A stretch of DNA of 64,000 bases from Sipunculus nudus (GCA_026874595.1 CM049306.1:24729519-24793518); one strand, 5' to 3'. Shown: positions 1 to 16,612, counted from the stretch's first letter. Made by a program: numbers and translations. Notes: generated by a model not told the origin, from the letters alone.

Positions 1-715
1 AAAATTTGATACAAAAACTGAAGTATCTGAACAACTAATGCATTGACCACCATGATTATTTGCATGGATATTCATCATGGAGTTTTTCATCAGTTCCTGC
101 AGACGGGTTGTGCAACCTGTATTTTTTTCTATTTTTTACTATTTTTTTAATCTATTTTTGAGACCTCAAAAGATGCCGTCATCTGTTAACAGGGCTCAAA
201 TCGTAACAACTAGACATATAATCATCCCACTTTACATCCGGAGAGGTACATGAAAAGTCTCCTTGGAAACTTGTATTTAGGTGTCTGTCACCCATATTTT
301 CTGAGCTATGGGGCTTATAAATGCAAGTCCCCTCAGAATAATTGAAAATTTGATACCTAAGTAGGGCACAAATTTTAACCTTTAGGCCTAGAATCTTCTA
401 ACTTGACATCCTGAGAGTTCCTCAAAAGTTCTACCCAGAGACCTGAAATTGGGTCACAGTGAACTAATTCTCAGAGTTTTGGGGTATATTTGAGCACCCT
501 AGAAAAAATGCAAAATACACACAAATTGCCAGATTCCTCATGAAAGGCTGGTTTTTGTCATCAGATTTGTTTTGCTTATGGGTCTTGATGAACTTAATAT
601 GCATGAACAATGATGCCACCTACCTTACTTTAATTAGTTGTCTGTGCAAGGTTATATTGTCAACATGTCAGTTGGCTGAGCGTCATGACCCATGGGTCAC
701 TTGTTATTTATGGTT
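1..715 (+). repeat. Truncated interspersed repeat, 3' part (family R1)
   Basis: This stretch is related to 4970-6160 in inverted orientation, and to 40863-42694 in the same orientation. Shared landmarks are the phrase 'gagctatggggctt' near 303, a 'gggcacaaat' block near 365 and the ending 'gagcgtcatgacccatgggtc' region near 680-703, which also closes the copy at 42670-42692. The left edge of the window cuts it. I see no coding capacity. It lies in the last intron of the gene whose terminal exon begins at 764. Confidence 0.6.
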
Positions 716-763
716 TTACATGTTCTCTAGGGTTGCTCTTGTAATTTGTGAATTATTTTACAG

Positions 764-952
764 GCTTTTTCCAACCTGATAGAATCTGGACAGTTGGAGC
801 TCCAGAACACCGACGTCAAGCCATATGTTGTCGATGGGATCACAAAAATGGCAGAGCTGTCTCACGGGATCAGGCGGTGGTACTACTGGGGTCCTGATCT
901 CTCTAAGGATCAGCTGTATGCACCCGGACCTAATGAATATGTGGCTGCATAA
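764..952 (+). CDS. Terminal coding exon of an unidentified gene (partial)
   Basis: An acceptor ending TTTTACAG at 756-763 is followed by 62 open codons and a TAA at 950-952. The reading begins AFSNLIESGQ, has an aromatic cluster RRWYYWGPDL near its residue 40 and ends GPNEYVAA. Base composition is clearly higher in GC than both flanks and codon use looks normal, so I read it as the last exon of a conserved intracellular protein. I do not recognise the family and give no name. Entry phase is uncertain: GCT may be a whole codon or the end of a split one. Earlier exons lie to the left of the window. The upstream ORF at 540-779 runs through the acceptor into a different frame and is not part of the gene. 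Confidence 0.6.
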   Translation, partial: AFSNLIESGQLELQNTDVKPYVVDGITKMAELSHGIRRWYYWGPDLSKDQLYAPGPNEYVAA

Positions 953-2195
953 TTATGTACCGTGGTCAGAACACACTGTTCACAGACACATATGCACACA
1001 CACATACACACAAACACTCATTTTGTATTAATTATAAAATGAACTACAGACATTGATATTGGTCAAAGATTCAATCGCATGCTTGTTGATGAGATGAAAT
1101 GAGATCTTTTATAAAAAAAAAATACAGCACTTGCATTTTTTGTTGTATGTTGGATAATTGCATATTTCATCCTACTCTTTATTAAATAACATGTCATATT
1201 AAGCTTCCACTTTGTTCTAAATGACCTTTTATTTAATAAGGGTAATTTCTTTCCAACAAAGTAGATCATAGCAAAACTAAAATAAAAAAAAAATAATAAT
1301 AAACATAGCCGTAAGTTCATTTATGTTTTCAAATGATGAGCATCTTTAAATGTGAATTTGATGCAATTCCTAGGTTATGATGCAAAGTTTTTAAATGTTT
1401 TGGAAGATTAAACATATCTCTGTCATTATCTTTTCCTTTGCCAAGGATGACTTGAGAAAATTTGATATATTGAGATAAAATCTATCCAAAGAATGTTTAA
1501 ATTAACCGTGACACAATCTTTTATATTCCTTGGAATGTACTGAATACATTGTTGGGCTCATTTTCTATATTTGACCATGTTAACTCTTGTCTTGTATATA
1601 CATGTTTTATATAGGGTTGTTTACTGTATGGAGATATATTTGTTGGAATAAAATATGTTATACATGTGCTATGCCTTTTTTTTTTAATCCCTCAAGATAT
1701 TTTGTTATAATTGTTGTATTATGTCTTCACAGGCCAGTTTACCAAAAGTGACATATGTTTTTATATGTTTCGTTATTTCCAGGGCTGATGGTGCGCGTGT
1801 TGTGCGTGTGTGTGTGGGGGGGGGGGGGGAAGGCTGTTTCCCCACTTTCAATTGTCTTAATGTTCTGACCAACTTAACTTGGGTACACCTGTCGAAGATT
1901 TAGTACAACTGAATTCTGTCATATCTATTGGAAAATTCTATGGAACTGATTTTACATTAAAAGTTCTGCTCTTAATATGAATAAAGAATAAAACTGGAAA
2001 ATTGGGCAATTTTGTAAAGTAGTACCCCCTTCAAGATGATACTGATAGAATATGTGCCCTTTAATATATATAATTATAATCTTTCAATAAAAGTCAAAAT
2101 ACTATATAACACAGTAGAACCAATATCATATAAATTTAAAGTCCCATAATGTTGCTGTGCATGCACCTAAAATATGACTTGTAAGATCCACCTAT
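953..2195 (+). promoter_or_regulatory. 3' UTR/flank with candidate polyadenylation signals
   Basis: AT-rich sequence after the stop at 950-952, with no other coding signal. AATAAA hexamers lie at 1647-1652, 1980-1985, 1987-1992 and 2086-2091; which one ends the transcript cannot be told from sequence alone. A poly-G tract sits near 1817-1829 and a (CA)n-like stretch at 988-1017. Confidence 0.35.
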
Positions 2196-3604
2196 GATGG
2201 CAGTGTTCTGTTCAAAACACAGAGTGGCATTTAAGATCAAAGTAACAAGCTGCTCATCACTCGCAACAGTTAATAACAGTAACTCCAAGCATCTTTGGTT
2301 AAAGTCAGCTCCCAAAATATAAGTTCATGGCAATGTAACGTTTCAGTGAGACACAGATGCCATCTTTATCTGTTACTATATCTGTAAGTGCCCATTTACA
2401 TGTTTTAAGATTTGATAAGATATATTTTGCAGCATTTCATTCATATCTCTTAAAGTTGGCTAGGCCTTGATATGAATACCACTGTTAAACTTAGTTAACC
2501 ATGAATATTGGGCAACTTTCATGGGATTAGTTTTTAGCTCATATGGCCATATATTTAACTATTGAAAACTTAATTACATTCACACATTTTTTGTTTATGA
2601 AATGTAACCTTTCATATGACCCTTGGGCCAATTTTTGTCCTTATTGCATCATTAAATGGTTTATTTAAGATTAATTTATTACACAGTACAAATACGATTT
2701 ATACCTAATTGGCTTGTTTTAACATGCTTATTAAATTTTGGTTATGCTCATTTGGATTTTTTACAGCATTTTATATCAGTTTATAAATTAATGTTTGTTA
2801 TCATACTTCTGCTTTTGTCCATTATACTATAATTTACAGGGTTTCATTTTAGCACGGCCATTTCCTTACAGCTTATCAAATGCTTATATATATATGAAAA
2901 ACCAAAAGAAATAAGTATATTTTGCATTTGCTAAAACTTTCATAAATTCAGCTGAGGGACGTGACCCATGGATTTTTTTTTTTGGGGGGGGGGGGGGGTT
3001 TGGAACAATTTCTGATTGGCCAAGACTTAATTACGATCTAGACCCTGACTGGTTCAAAACCTCAACGGGATCTAGTCCAGCCCAAATCCCAATCGGGGTT
3101 TAGGTCGGACTGAATCCCAACCGTGATTTGATCTGGACCGATTCCCAATTGACCCAGAACAAATTATCGAGATTCTATAACTGGTCCAACCCTGATCAGG
3201 ATATTGTCCAGTGTTGATGGCAGTGTTCTGTTCAAAACACAGGGTGGCATTTAAGATCAAAGTAACAAGCTGCTCATCACTCGCAACAGTTAATAACAGT
3301 AACTCCAAGCATCTTTGGTTAAAGTCAGCTCCCAAAATATAAGTTCATGGCAATGTAACGTTTCAGTGAGACACAGATGCCATCTTTATCTGTTACTATA
3401 TCTGTAAGTGCCCATTGACTTAATTACGATCTAGACCCTGACTGGTTCAAAACCTCAACGGGATCTAGTCCAGCCCAAATCCCAATCGGGGTTTAGGTCG
3501 GACTGAATCCCAACCGTGATTTGATCTGGACCGATTCCCAATTGACCCAGAACAAATTATCGAGATTCTATAACTGGTCCAACCCTGATCAGGATATTGT
3601 CCAG
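2196..3604. repeat. Interleaved duplicated blocks A-B-A'-B'
   Basis: Block A (2196-2395, 200 bp) recurs as A' (3216-3415) with one difference seen by eye (agagtgg/agggtgg). Block B (3024-3211, 188 bp) recurs, seemingly without change, as B' (3417-3604). A' sits exactly between B and B'. Block B carries repeated short phrases such as GATCTAG/GATCTGG and CCCAATCGGG. A diverged relative of A is at about 6625-6785. The near identity points to very recent duplication or to an assembly error. The stretch 2396-3023 between the copies holds only AT-rich sequence and a T/G homopolymer at 2971-2998. Confidence 0.8.
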
Positions 3605-4437
3605 CCCAAATCCTGATTCAGACAGGTAGTGAACAAAATACTAGTGTGGTATATACTTTTGAATAAATTAAGGAATTGTTTCCTGCTACTCATCAACTTA
3701 AATATGTAAATTCATCATAAAAATATTTATGCCATATAAAACTTCTAATTGTAGAATTATACTCAGTTGGACAAATGAAAAGATACAATGAGCAACTTTA
3801 TAGTGGGACAGATACCTGACATGAAGAATTAATTAATGGAATAAAAGAATGCAGTACGGCCTTTCATGGCACAGTTTAATCTATGTCTACATTGAAATAT
3901 ATCAAACTTGATAACTTTATGAATAAAAAGTTTCTGCCTTTTACATATAAAAGGAGTATATATTTATTACATATTTACGTTGTGTACTTTTTTTAATATG
4001 TAAAAATTCTATTTATTTAGGTTGAATAACTAAGGAACATTGACATTCAATGCAATTTAACATAAATAACTGATATTCAATCAAGTAAAAAAATTAACAG
4101 AAAAAAATCTGTTTGCATACCACCATACCAACTTTTACCAAGCCCCTGAAGACATAAATTAATTTTACAGGAGCACTTGAGAGATTATACAGGAGTTTAT
4201 ATAGGAATGTCAACCAAAATAAAGGAATTTTCATGACACATTTGTGGTTTAAATTTAACATGACCATTAATTCTCCAAGTAATTTTGATAAAGGTCTGTT
4301 TAATTGGTTAAGATGGTTGTAATTGTACGACTGCGTCACTTACTGGAAGAGTACCACAAAAGGGTTGGTAAGTTTCAATAATAATAATATGTCTATAAAA
4401 TAATAATTATTTGGCTATTAGAGTTATATCAGAAACA
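3605..4437. other. No gene seen
   Basis: AT-rich intergenic or intronic DNA without a coding or structural signal that I can support on either strand. Confidence 0.5.
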
Positions 4438-4439
4438 TA

Positions 4440-4615
4440 CGGAGCCCAGGAGACGACATTGTGAAATACATTTATTAATTCGTGCGCACGAATTACTAAT
4501 CCGTGCGCACACATTAGTAATTCGTGGCCACGGATTAGTAATTCGTGCGCACAGATAAGTAATTCGTGCGCACGGATTAGTAAATATTTTTCACCATGTC
4601 GTCTCCCGGGCTCCG
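4440..4615. mobile_element. 176-bp MITE with TA duplication and internal CGTGCGCACG array
   Basis: The left end CGGAGCCCAGGAGACGAC (4440-4457) matches the reverse complement of the right end, GTCGTCTCCCGGGCTCCG (4598-4615), and the inverted match extends inward through TTGTGAAA / TTTCACCA. TA dinucleotides flank both ends (4438-4439 and 4616-4617), as expected of TA-targeting DNA transposons. The interior (4478-4583) is an array of about five units of roughly 20 bp, ATTAGTAATTCGTGCGCAC-like, each centred on the palindrome CGTGCGCACG or a variant. There is no coding capacity, so it would depend on a transposase in trans. Confidence 0.75.
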
Positions 4616-4671
4616 TAGAAACATGACTGTGCAGTGAAAAAAATTATTAAGCATACAGGAGGTTACAGTCT

Positions 4672-6258
4672 AAGGGCCTTTTTCCATGCGAGCGCTGAAA
4701 AAATCGCGCAAGTGTAAGGCCAAAAAAAAATTAAAGGTATGGTTCTCAGGTACTGCCCGCATCAGTTTTAAATCACCGCATCAAAACTTGATGTTCAATA
4801 GAAACCTACCAATTTTGAGCTGCAGCTGCTTGGACATTTCTTTCAAGAAGATAATTCATACACTTTCCTTTTTTTGTAGTGCTTTTGTTTTGCAAGATAA
4901 ATCTGTTATTATCATGCTTTTCCCTTAACATTTGACATTTTTATCGAAATGTACCAAAAAATTAAAAATACCAATGGGTCATGACGCTCAGACGACTGAC
5001 ATGTTGACAATATGTCCTTGCACAGGAAACTTAATAAGATAATATAGGTGGCATCATTATTCATCAAGACCCATTAGCAAACCAAATTTGATGACAATCC
5101 AACCAGCCTTTCCTGAGGAACCTGGCAATTTGTATGTATTTTTCATTACTTCTGGGATGCTCAAACATACCCCAAAACTCTGAGAATATATAGGTCACAG
5201 TGACCCAATTTCAGGGTTTGAGGGGAGAACTTTTGAGGAACTCTCAGGATGCCAAGTGAGAAGATTATTGGTCCAATGGTTATGATTTGTACCCTACGTT
5301 GGGATCAAATTTTAAAATATTCTGGGGTGCGCTTATAAGCCCCATTGCTCATAGAATATGGGTAAAAGAGACCTTATTTCAGGTTACCAAGGATATTTTT
5401 CATTGACCTCCCTGTTCTGTTAACAGACAACCGCATATTTGATGGTCTCAAAAATTGAGAGAAAATGCATAAAAATTGGAAAAGATCCAGGTGGCGCCAC
5501 CAGTCTGCAAGAACTAATGAAACACGCCATGATGAATATGCATGCAAAGAATTATGGCAATCAATGCACAATTTGTTGAGATACTAGAGCTTTTGTATCA
5601 AATGATAAGTTATTCCTTTGGGTCTACTGAGCCCCATAGCTCAGAGGATATGGGTAACACAGACCTAATTTCAGGTTACCACAGAGATATTTTATTTACC
5701 TCCCAGCATGTCAAGATAAAAATATTCTAGGTCCAGCACATGGTTACGATTTGTGCCCTGTAAACAGATGACCACATCTTTTAAGGTCTCAAAAATAGAG
5801 AAAAAATCATAACAAATTGAAAATTCAGGTGGCGCCACAAGTCTGCAAAAACTGATGAATCACTCCATGATCAATATCCATGCAAAGAATCATGGTGATC
5901 AATGCAATATTATAGTTGTTCAGATACTTGAGTTTTTGTATTAAATTTTCCATTATTCTGGGGGGGGGGGGGGGGTATTTCTGAGCCTAATAGCTCAAGG
6001 AATATGGGTAACAGAGACCTTATTCCAGGTTTCCAAGGGGATTTTCCATGGACCTCCCTGGGTGTCAAGTAAGAAGATTCCAGGTCCAGCGGTTATGATT
6101 TGTGCCCTGTATCATGTATGGTGACAAATCTTATACTAAATTGCTGCTCTGCTCGTCCACTTTAATGGTTATATATATATATATATATATATAGAAAACA
6201 TAGAAAAGCTAAATTTTCAGCGCGTTTTAGTGCGTTTCCGTGCGAATGGAAAAGGGGC
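4672..6258. mobile_element. Nested element with GGGCCTTTTTCCATGCG-type inverted ends
   Basis: AAGGGCCTTTTTCCATGCG at 4673-4691 is inverted at about 6238-6258 (CGAATGGAAAAGGGGCCT), and GCGCTGAAAA at 4691-4700 is inverted near 6217-6226. Two other repeats lie inside. One is a truncated copy of the GGTTCTCAGGCACCGCCCGC MITE family (4716-4968, see 35752-36105). The other is an inverted copy of repeat R1 (4970-6160), which holds a GGTGGCGCCACC palindrome at 5490-5501 and a poly-G tract near 5959-5975. No transposase ORF is visible; the short ORFs at 5374-5730 are chance. Confidence 0.5.
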
Positions 6259-6624
6259 CTGAATTCTACACAATTTAGGAAATTGTAGGAGACACAAGTT
6301 TTCATAGGAAAATCTAGTAAAATATGTTAGTCAACTTTTGTAAAACAAAATTTATATTATCAGTAATTGTTTCACTGCTGATTTCCGCTGTGTAGCTCCT
6401 AAAATATTGGTAATTTGACCTAATTTCTGGTTTGCAAGATTTCACCAGGACCTGTCTGCATTTTAAGCAAGAACTTTCTGGATCTAACGGTTATGATAGT
6501 CCTACTAACAGCCTGGTGGATGGTTAGACAAAAGGGCGGTGGACGATGACTTAAAAGTCTGTTCAGCAAAAAAAAAAATAATAATAATAATAATAATTGG
6601 GAAGACACACCAAGAAAGATCCAC

Positions 6625-6785
6625 TTCTGATGTCAGTATTCTTAGTTCAAAACACACGTGGGCAGTTGAGACCATTATAACAATATACAAGCAGAAGCAG
6701 CACATCACGTGAACAGTTTAATGACAGTAACTTCAAGCTCCTCCAAAAATATCACAAAATAGTAACATTTCAGTGAAATACACAA
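6625..6785. repeat. Diverged copy of block A
   Basis: Similar in order to 2196-2395: 'gatgtcagtattcttagttc', 'caaaacaca', 'taatgacagtaactt', 'caagc', 'acatttcagtgaaatacaca'. It has several indels and many substitutions, so it is older than the A/A' pair. Confidence 0.5.
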
Positions 6786-7893
6786 CCATAAATTAACCCC
6801 ACATGCATTATATATGAAGACCACAACACCAAGAATTGTAATCGTTCACCAATAACTTGTATATTAGTACTATGACAAACTACGGCATGGAGTAATGTGG
6901 TATGTGTCCTACTCCTCATATCTTGACCTGATATCTGAACTAAAAATTATATTTTCTGAGAATCAGACACACAAAAATAATTGTCTTTTCTGACTGAGTT
7001 TCATGGTGTTCCTCAATATAGATTCAATATTTACATTCCTTTTTGTACTTTACTGTTAATTCTTTCATATAATTTCCTGATCTCTTTAAACTTCTGTAAC
7101 GATAACAAAAAACCCTCAAACCAGTCCCATCTGCAATACAAATGCTGTTTGAAAATGCAGACTGTTTCACTTCAGTATGTGTCAGTGCACTTATTCCTAC
7201 ACTTCCCATAAATAACAAAACTAAATATAAGTAACAAACTTCACTGATATACTGCAAAGACAAAACTGCCTCTGCACCAATATTCCATTGGCTGTCAGTG
7301 TATATAATATATGCCATGAAACAAAATTTGTGATCTGGAATAATACTGGTATATTTCCAAAGTGTACCATCAGAATTCTTCTTTCACCCTGCTCCATCTG
7401 AAACTAACCACGGATTTTATATACTCTCACAAAGAAATTAGAGGGAACGGAACAGCAACAATACCAACGGACAGTACCACATTTGAATTTCATTGACAAT
7501 ATTTTAAAGTAACCAATAGTTTTTTTGAATGGCCAACTTAACATTGTTCAAACCCCTTGAGATTCAACAGAAAGAAGTATGTATAAATGTATGAGTTAAA
7601 GTAAATAAATAAATACAGCTTGTATGACTAAAAATTTGTACTCTTGACAAATAACATAACATTTTTCTTTGGTTAGTACTATCTGCAGACTGCTTCATAT
7701 CACACTGGAAAAGCACCAATAATACTTAGTATAAAATAAAAGGAATTTTTTTTTACTGAACAAGTAAGAAATCATTTAAAACTGATTAATATCAAAGCAA
7801 AAGTTAGAATAAAGGAAGTATCCATTTTTCTATGATAATATTACATTTGACCAACACTGTTTTTACCCAATGGAAAAATGCACATATAATTGT
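6786..7893. other. 3' flank of the PEBP gene, nothing else seen
   Basis: AT-rich sequence downstream of the minus-strand stop at 7894. No convincing minus-strand AATAAA hexamer was found by eye close to the stop, so the 3' end of the transcript is undetermined. Confidence 0.4.
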
Positions 7894-12024
<4,131 letters not shown>

Positions 12025-12685
12025 GGTGACCTGTAAATAGCAATTTCTTTGAAATAGTAAACAAATTGTACATGAATAGAATATATATATTTCCATGAAG
12101 AACAATTTTACATTTTAGATGCTTAAATTTAGTCACACTTTTTACATGCATTTTTCATTTGCTACATAGGTACCACCTTTACCTTACATTCTTCATAATT
12201 TATAGCCATCCAATAAAAACAAAAATAAGCAGGCCAAAAGAGGCCTAATTACCACTCCTGAAGGTGAGAGAAGGGTGCCAGAGTTTTACCAGTGAGTGGT
12301 AAAAATTGAACAAGTTTCAGTTACCATTAAATAGTTGTCTTTAAAAAAAGGAAATTTATAATTTAATCCCTTTAAAAGAAAACAGGTGAAGGCCGCCTCT
12401 TCCTTCCCTTTTTTTGAATATTTTATCAGATCATTTGGTGACTCGCCTACTGTAGTAGCCTAGGTGATATAACATATAAAAGGGTGTGCCAGGATTACAT
12501 GTGTTTTACAGCATATGTCAAAATGGAAAATCATGTTCATCCCCATAAAACTTATAGTCAGTATCAATGAAAGTATTCTTTAAAACATCTGACTGTCATG
12601 AATTAGCTCATTAACTATGAATGTACCAGTACCAGTCTTGTTTCTAGGTACTAATTTCTTTTTTTATTGTCATGTTTAACAAAAT

Positions 12686-12689
<4 letters not shown>

Positions 12690-12722
<33 letters not shown>
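12690..12722. repeat. (AT)n microsatellite
   Basis: Perfect AT dinucleotide run in the PEBP 5' UTR intron. ORFs coding for alternating Ile-Tyr across it are artefacts. Confidence 0.9.
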
Positions 12723-13150
12723 TATATATATCACATGCAAACTCATTTTATCTGCAACTGCATAAAAGGAATTGGCCATGTACCACAACTACGTAAAAGG
12801 AATCCGAGCTTAACTCTACAAAGATTATGTAAGAGGAGTGAAATAAGTGTTTTATTTGGAAATATTGTTAATTTTTATATTTATATTTTAATATTTATTG
12901 TAAATGTTTGGACATTGCATGATATACCATTGCTCTATAGGAGAAGAAGTATATATTTGGGGGGGGGGGGTGAAAGGTAACCGCCTCCATTATTTTATGC
13001 TTTCTTATCTAATTCTCAAACTATGTATGTACATCTGCAGAGTTCCATTATGGTTTGGGACTACTTGACAGGGAGGTAGCACTCGCTTCCTATCAGATTA
13101 TTTTTGTATCCTAGTGTCACCCAGGCCTGGTGTCTACCACACCTGTAGGT

Positions 13151-13360
13151 CCTGGGTGTGTAATCAACCCCTTTGCTGGGTCATAACACCGAAGAACCCC
13201 TAAAAGATGCACTCCTTTGGTGAGTGATACATTGCTGAGGGGCACAGCCTACCCATTAAGCCTGCAGAATGCTCACCCTGTGTGGGGGCTGACCATGAAA
13301 ATCTCACCTGCCTCGGCTGAGATTTGAACTCACAACCTCCCTGAGCCACAGAAGCCAGTA
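13151..13360 (-). mobile_element. tRNA-derived SINE, copy 1 (internally deleted)
   Basis: Read on the minus strand it begins with the head TACTGGCTTCTGTGGCTCAG and continues to a B-box-like GTGAGTTCAAATCTCAGCC. Compared with copy 2, about 25 bp is missing between the A-box-like and B-box-like parts. The tRNA-unrelated body (AATGGGTAGGCTGTGCCCC; GGGGTTCTTCGGTGTTATGA) matches the copy at 13898-14132. Confidence 0.75.
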
Positions 13361-13897
13361 TAATTATTATATAATCTTGTACAAGAAATTAAAAAATGAG
13401 TACCTTTATCATGCTCTCAGAGTTCACATATATATTCAAAATATTAAATTTATCTTAAATGTATTTAAAAAAAAATAATTTAAAAATTATGATAATTACT
13501 ATACATACAAATTTCTTTTAAAAAATAATTGTAAAGAAAAATCTGATAAATTTTTGTGCACATTTGCATTGATAAAATCCCTACAAGAATCTAATAGGAA
13601 AATTTTAAGATTGTAAGGGACATATTGGTTGTGGAATCCACAACTGTGATACAATCAGGGAGCAGAGCGAATTGGAATAAAGTGTCTAGGGACAAAACAA
13701 CGGAAATATCAAAACAATCTTATAATATATAGTAACTTATTAAATATAAGAACCTTACAGTTTTCTTGCTCATTTGTATACAAGTATTGTAAGATTCATA
13801 TAGAAAACTTGTGTTTTAAATAGGAAACCATTTTTTTTTTTATTTATAAGGAATTTTCATCAAAGAAAAATTATGTGAACAAGGAATTTGAATATCA

Positions 13898-14132
13898 CCC
13901 TGGGTGCATAATCGTCCCCGTTGCTGGGTCATACCACGGAGGAACCCCCCAAAGACGCACTCGTTTAAGAGTGAAATAGGGTCGTTGGGCACAGCCTTCC
14001 CATTGGGCCTGCAGAGCGCTCACTCGCGGTCGGGGCCGACCGTGAAAAATCTCACCGCCTCGGCTGAGATTCAAACTCACGATCTACCGGCTTTGAGTCC
14101 TGGGCTCTACCCCTGAGCCACAGAAGCCGGTA
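13898..14132 (-). mobile_element. tRNA-derived SINE, copy 2 (near full)
   Basis: On the minus strand the element starts TTACCGGCTTCTGTGGCTC, has an A-box-like TGGCTCAGGGGTAGAGC and a B-box-like GAGTTTGAATCTCAGCC. The body contains CAATGGGAAGGCTGTGCCC and runs to GATTATGCACCCAGG. The split pol III promoter placed about 45 bp apart is the mark of a tRNA-derived SINE. Copies are at 13151-13360, 56243-56443 and 59772-60000. GC-rich sequence at 14133-14300 may be host DNA or another insert. Confidence 0.8.
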
Positions 14133-14438
14133 ACCCGGAACCAAGTTAACCCTTAACCACGCCCACTTTCCCCGGTAGATTTCTAGTTCTGGCCAAAGGC
14201 AACCGAGAGCCCCAACCACTGTCCTGAGGGGGACGCCAAAGTGGCCGGCAGTGCCAGTTGGGAAATTGAAGCGACAACTTTACCGGGAAACCAACCAAGT
14301 TCATGACCATAACAACTAATTATCTAAATTAATACTGGTGCATGTGCCAGTTAACAGTGTTTCTTTGTCGAAGGTACAACAATAACCGTTTAATAAACTT
14401 TTACATTCAATGTTACAGAAAAAATAAAATCCACGTAC

Positions 14439-14510
14439 CGTGCAGCCGTTCCAGGCACAACCGGATGTTGTTGTATTTCTACAGATACAAACAACACAAT
14501 CCAACAAACT
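14439..14510 (-). promoter_or_regulatory. Candidate 5' UTR exon of the PEBP gene
   Basis: The coding exon of the PEBP gene starts after an acceptor at 12030, so a non-coding exon must lie upstream. A good minus-strand donor, GGCTGCACG/GTACGT, ends at 14439 and is preceded by a moderately GC-rich stretch (ACATCCGGTTGTGCCTGGAA). The upper limit is arbitrary. This is the best candidate seen, not a demonstrated exon. Confidence 0.35.
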
Positions 14511-16096
14511 TCACGGCTTGTCTGAAATCGATTCCCAGTCGATACGGATTGATATTCACTGTTGCAGCCAGCTGGCGTTATTATGTTATAAAATCAATAA
14601 AGCATAGTTTATACCTCCCCCCTTATATTTTTTTCATACCATTTATGCAAGTTATTATTCAAGCAACACCAGAAATTCATTCTGCTACACATGCACTGCC
14701 TCTTGGATCATAAAACTATGGTGCAAGTGAGCGATTTATTATTATATATTTGATTATCGATTTAGAATAATAACTGCTTTTGCATTAAAGGCTTTAGAGA
14801 GATGAAGGGAAATCTGTCATTCATATTTTTCTTGCAGGTCCTATGTTTTAGGAACAATTTAAAGTTTTCCTGTGTAAAAATAAAATTGGATAAATTAGAA
14901 TTATTTATGATTGCCCATAGCTGTGAGTGGAGCTCTACCTTCGAATAACAAGAATATTAAAACAGATTCCACATGGTTAATTGATTCCACATTTTACGTG
15001 TCCTGTGTAATTCATCGATTTGCCAAGTAGACGTGAGTCAGCCCAGTTGCCTTTAAAAAATTCACTTTGTCATACATGTATGAGTGTAATGTGTGCCCAT
15101 ATTTGTATGTGTATGACAGCGGAGTATAAGATATCCTGAAGTGATGTCTGCAGGGGAAAAATTAGATACTTAACAATACACAGTTTAACCTCAAGTTATT
15201 TATCTAATGCTTGCTCGAAATATCAAATAAAGATGGCGATATCATTTGTTTATAAGGGATGTCGATATTATGGACGCAAATAAATGTGAATTGTGGGCTC
15301 GTCCTGATTAATTTAGAAAACGAATGATGTGAGCCGAATACATATAGTTTATGAATACATAAAAATTATACATATAAGAGAGCACACCATGCACTTAGAA
15401 TGGGATAGGCATTAGTCATTGTAGTAGCATCTGTATACGTAACTCTGGAATGTCAGTGTATTCGTCGAAAAGAAATAAATGTTCACCAATTATTAAGTTA
15501 TATTGATGGCCACTTCAAACGATATCTTGTGTATGTGATGAAAATGTACCATGACGGACGTTTTCTTGTGCCCGGCACATTAGAGTGTGCGTGTATAGGA
15601 GCTATATTGTTCGTTAACAGTAACGTTAACTATCGCTGGCTATATTGCGCACCAGGGGAGACTTCTATGATTTAGGAGGTACCTACACTCCCGAGGCAGC
15701 GGGAATCTTGCGCTTGTTAAGAAGGTCTATAGGTAAAGCGCTGTGTAAAGAGCGCAGTGATCTATATGTTTTTCCTTGTACATAACCTGTTGCCTGTCCT
15801 GACAGTAACTGGTGACTACCACACGCTGCATGGTGTTATCTGCAATCGTTTTCGCGTGGCGTCCATCCGTGCGTTTGCTTTCTGAGAAAATTGCTCATGA
15901 ATATCTCAGGAGGGTAGGCGTTCATGTACGTTCTTGTGTTTGTGTCTGTTTGTTCACAATATAACTTACACTATCATGAATTTCGGGAATGGGCCAATGA
16001 AGAAATAATTAGATTTTGTTGTAGATCCGGTTCATCCTCTCGAATAGTCACAAATCTACCTTTAGGCCTACTTATATGCATGCACGAATGAACCTT

Positions 16097-16161
<65 letters not shown>

Positions 16162-16534
16162 CATATATATATAAATCTGAAGAAAAACAACACTGTAAAT
16201 TCACAACAGTCTGTTTCACGGGATGCGACCCGATGATCAGGTGAATGTGGTAAGAATGAAGCTAACGGCGTGGTTTGAAAAGCCGAGACTTTACGAGATT
16301 AAGCTTTTTGCGATTCGGGGGGGGGGGGGGGCATGTGAAAGACTGACACTGATCATATTGTCCTTAGGGGCACAAGAGGATTGGTTGGGGTACACGTGTG
16401 ATACTGGAACATAACAGGGCAAAGAGGTTTGTTGTTGTTATAATGTTTATATATCAAGCCAGAGTTATACTGCTCTGGCCTATATAGTCTGTAGGCCATA
16501 TATAGAGCACTTTACAACGGAGGGTAACTCTACC

Positions 16535-16539
<5 letters not shown>

Positions 16540-16610
<71 letters not shown>
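16540..16610. repeat. (AT)n microsatellite, about 70 bp
   Basis: Perfect TA dinucleotide run; a second long run lies at about 16101-16158. Confidence 0.95.

Positions 16611-16612
<2 letters not shown>

Noticed and set aside
12672-12980. ORFs with runs of Ile-Tyr here and at 15974, 21423, 47573, 47760, 53851, 53888, 53901, 54237 and 60787
   Set aside because: They are translations of (AT)n microsatellites. Only the part of the 47573 frame downstream of the acceptor at 47847 is a real exon.
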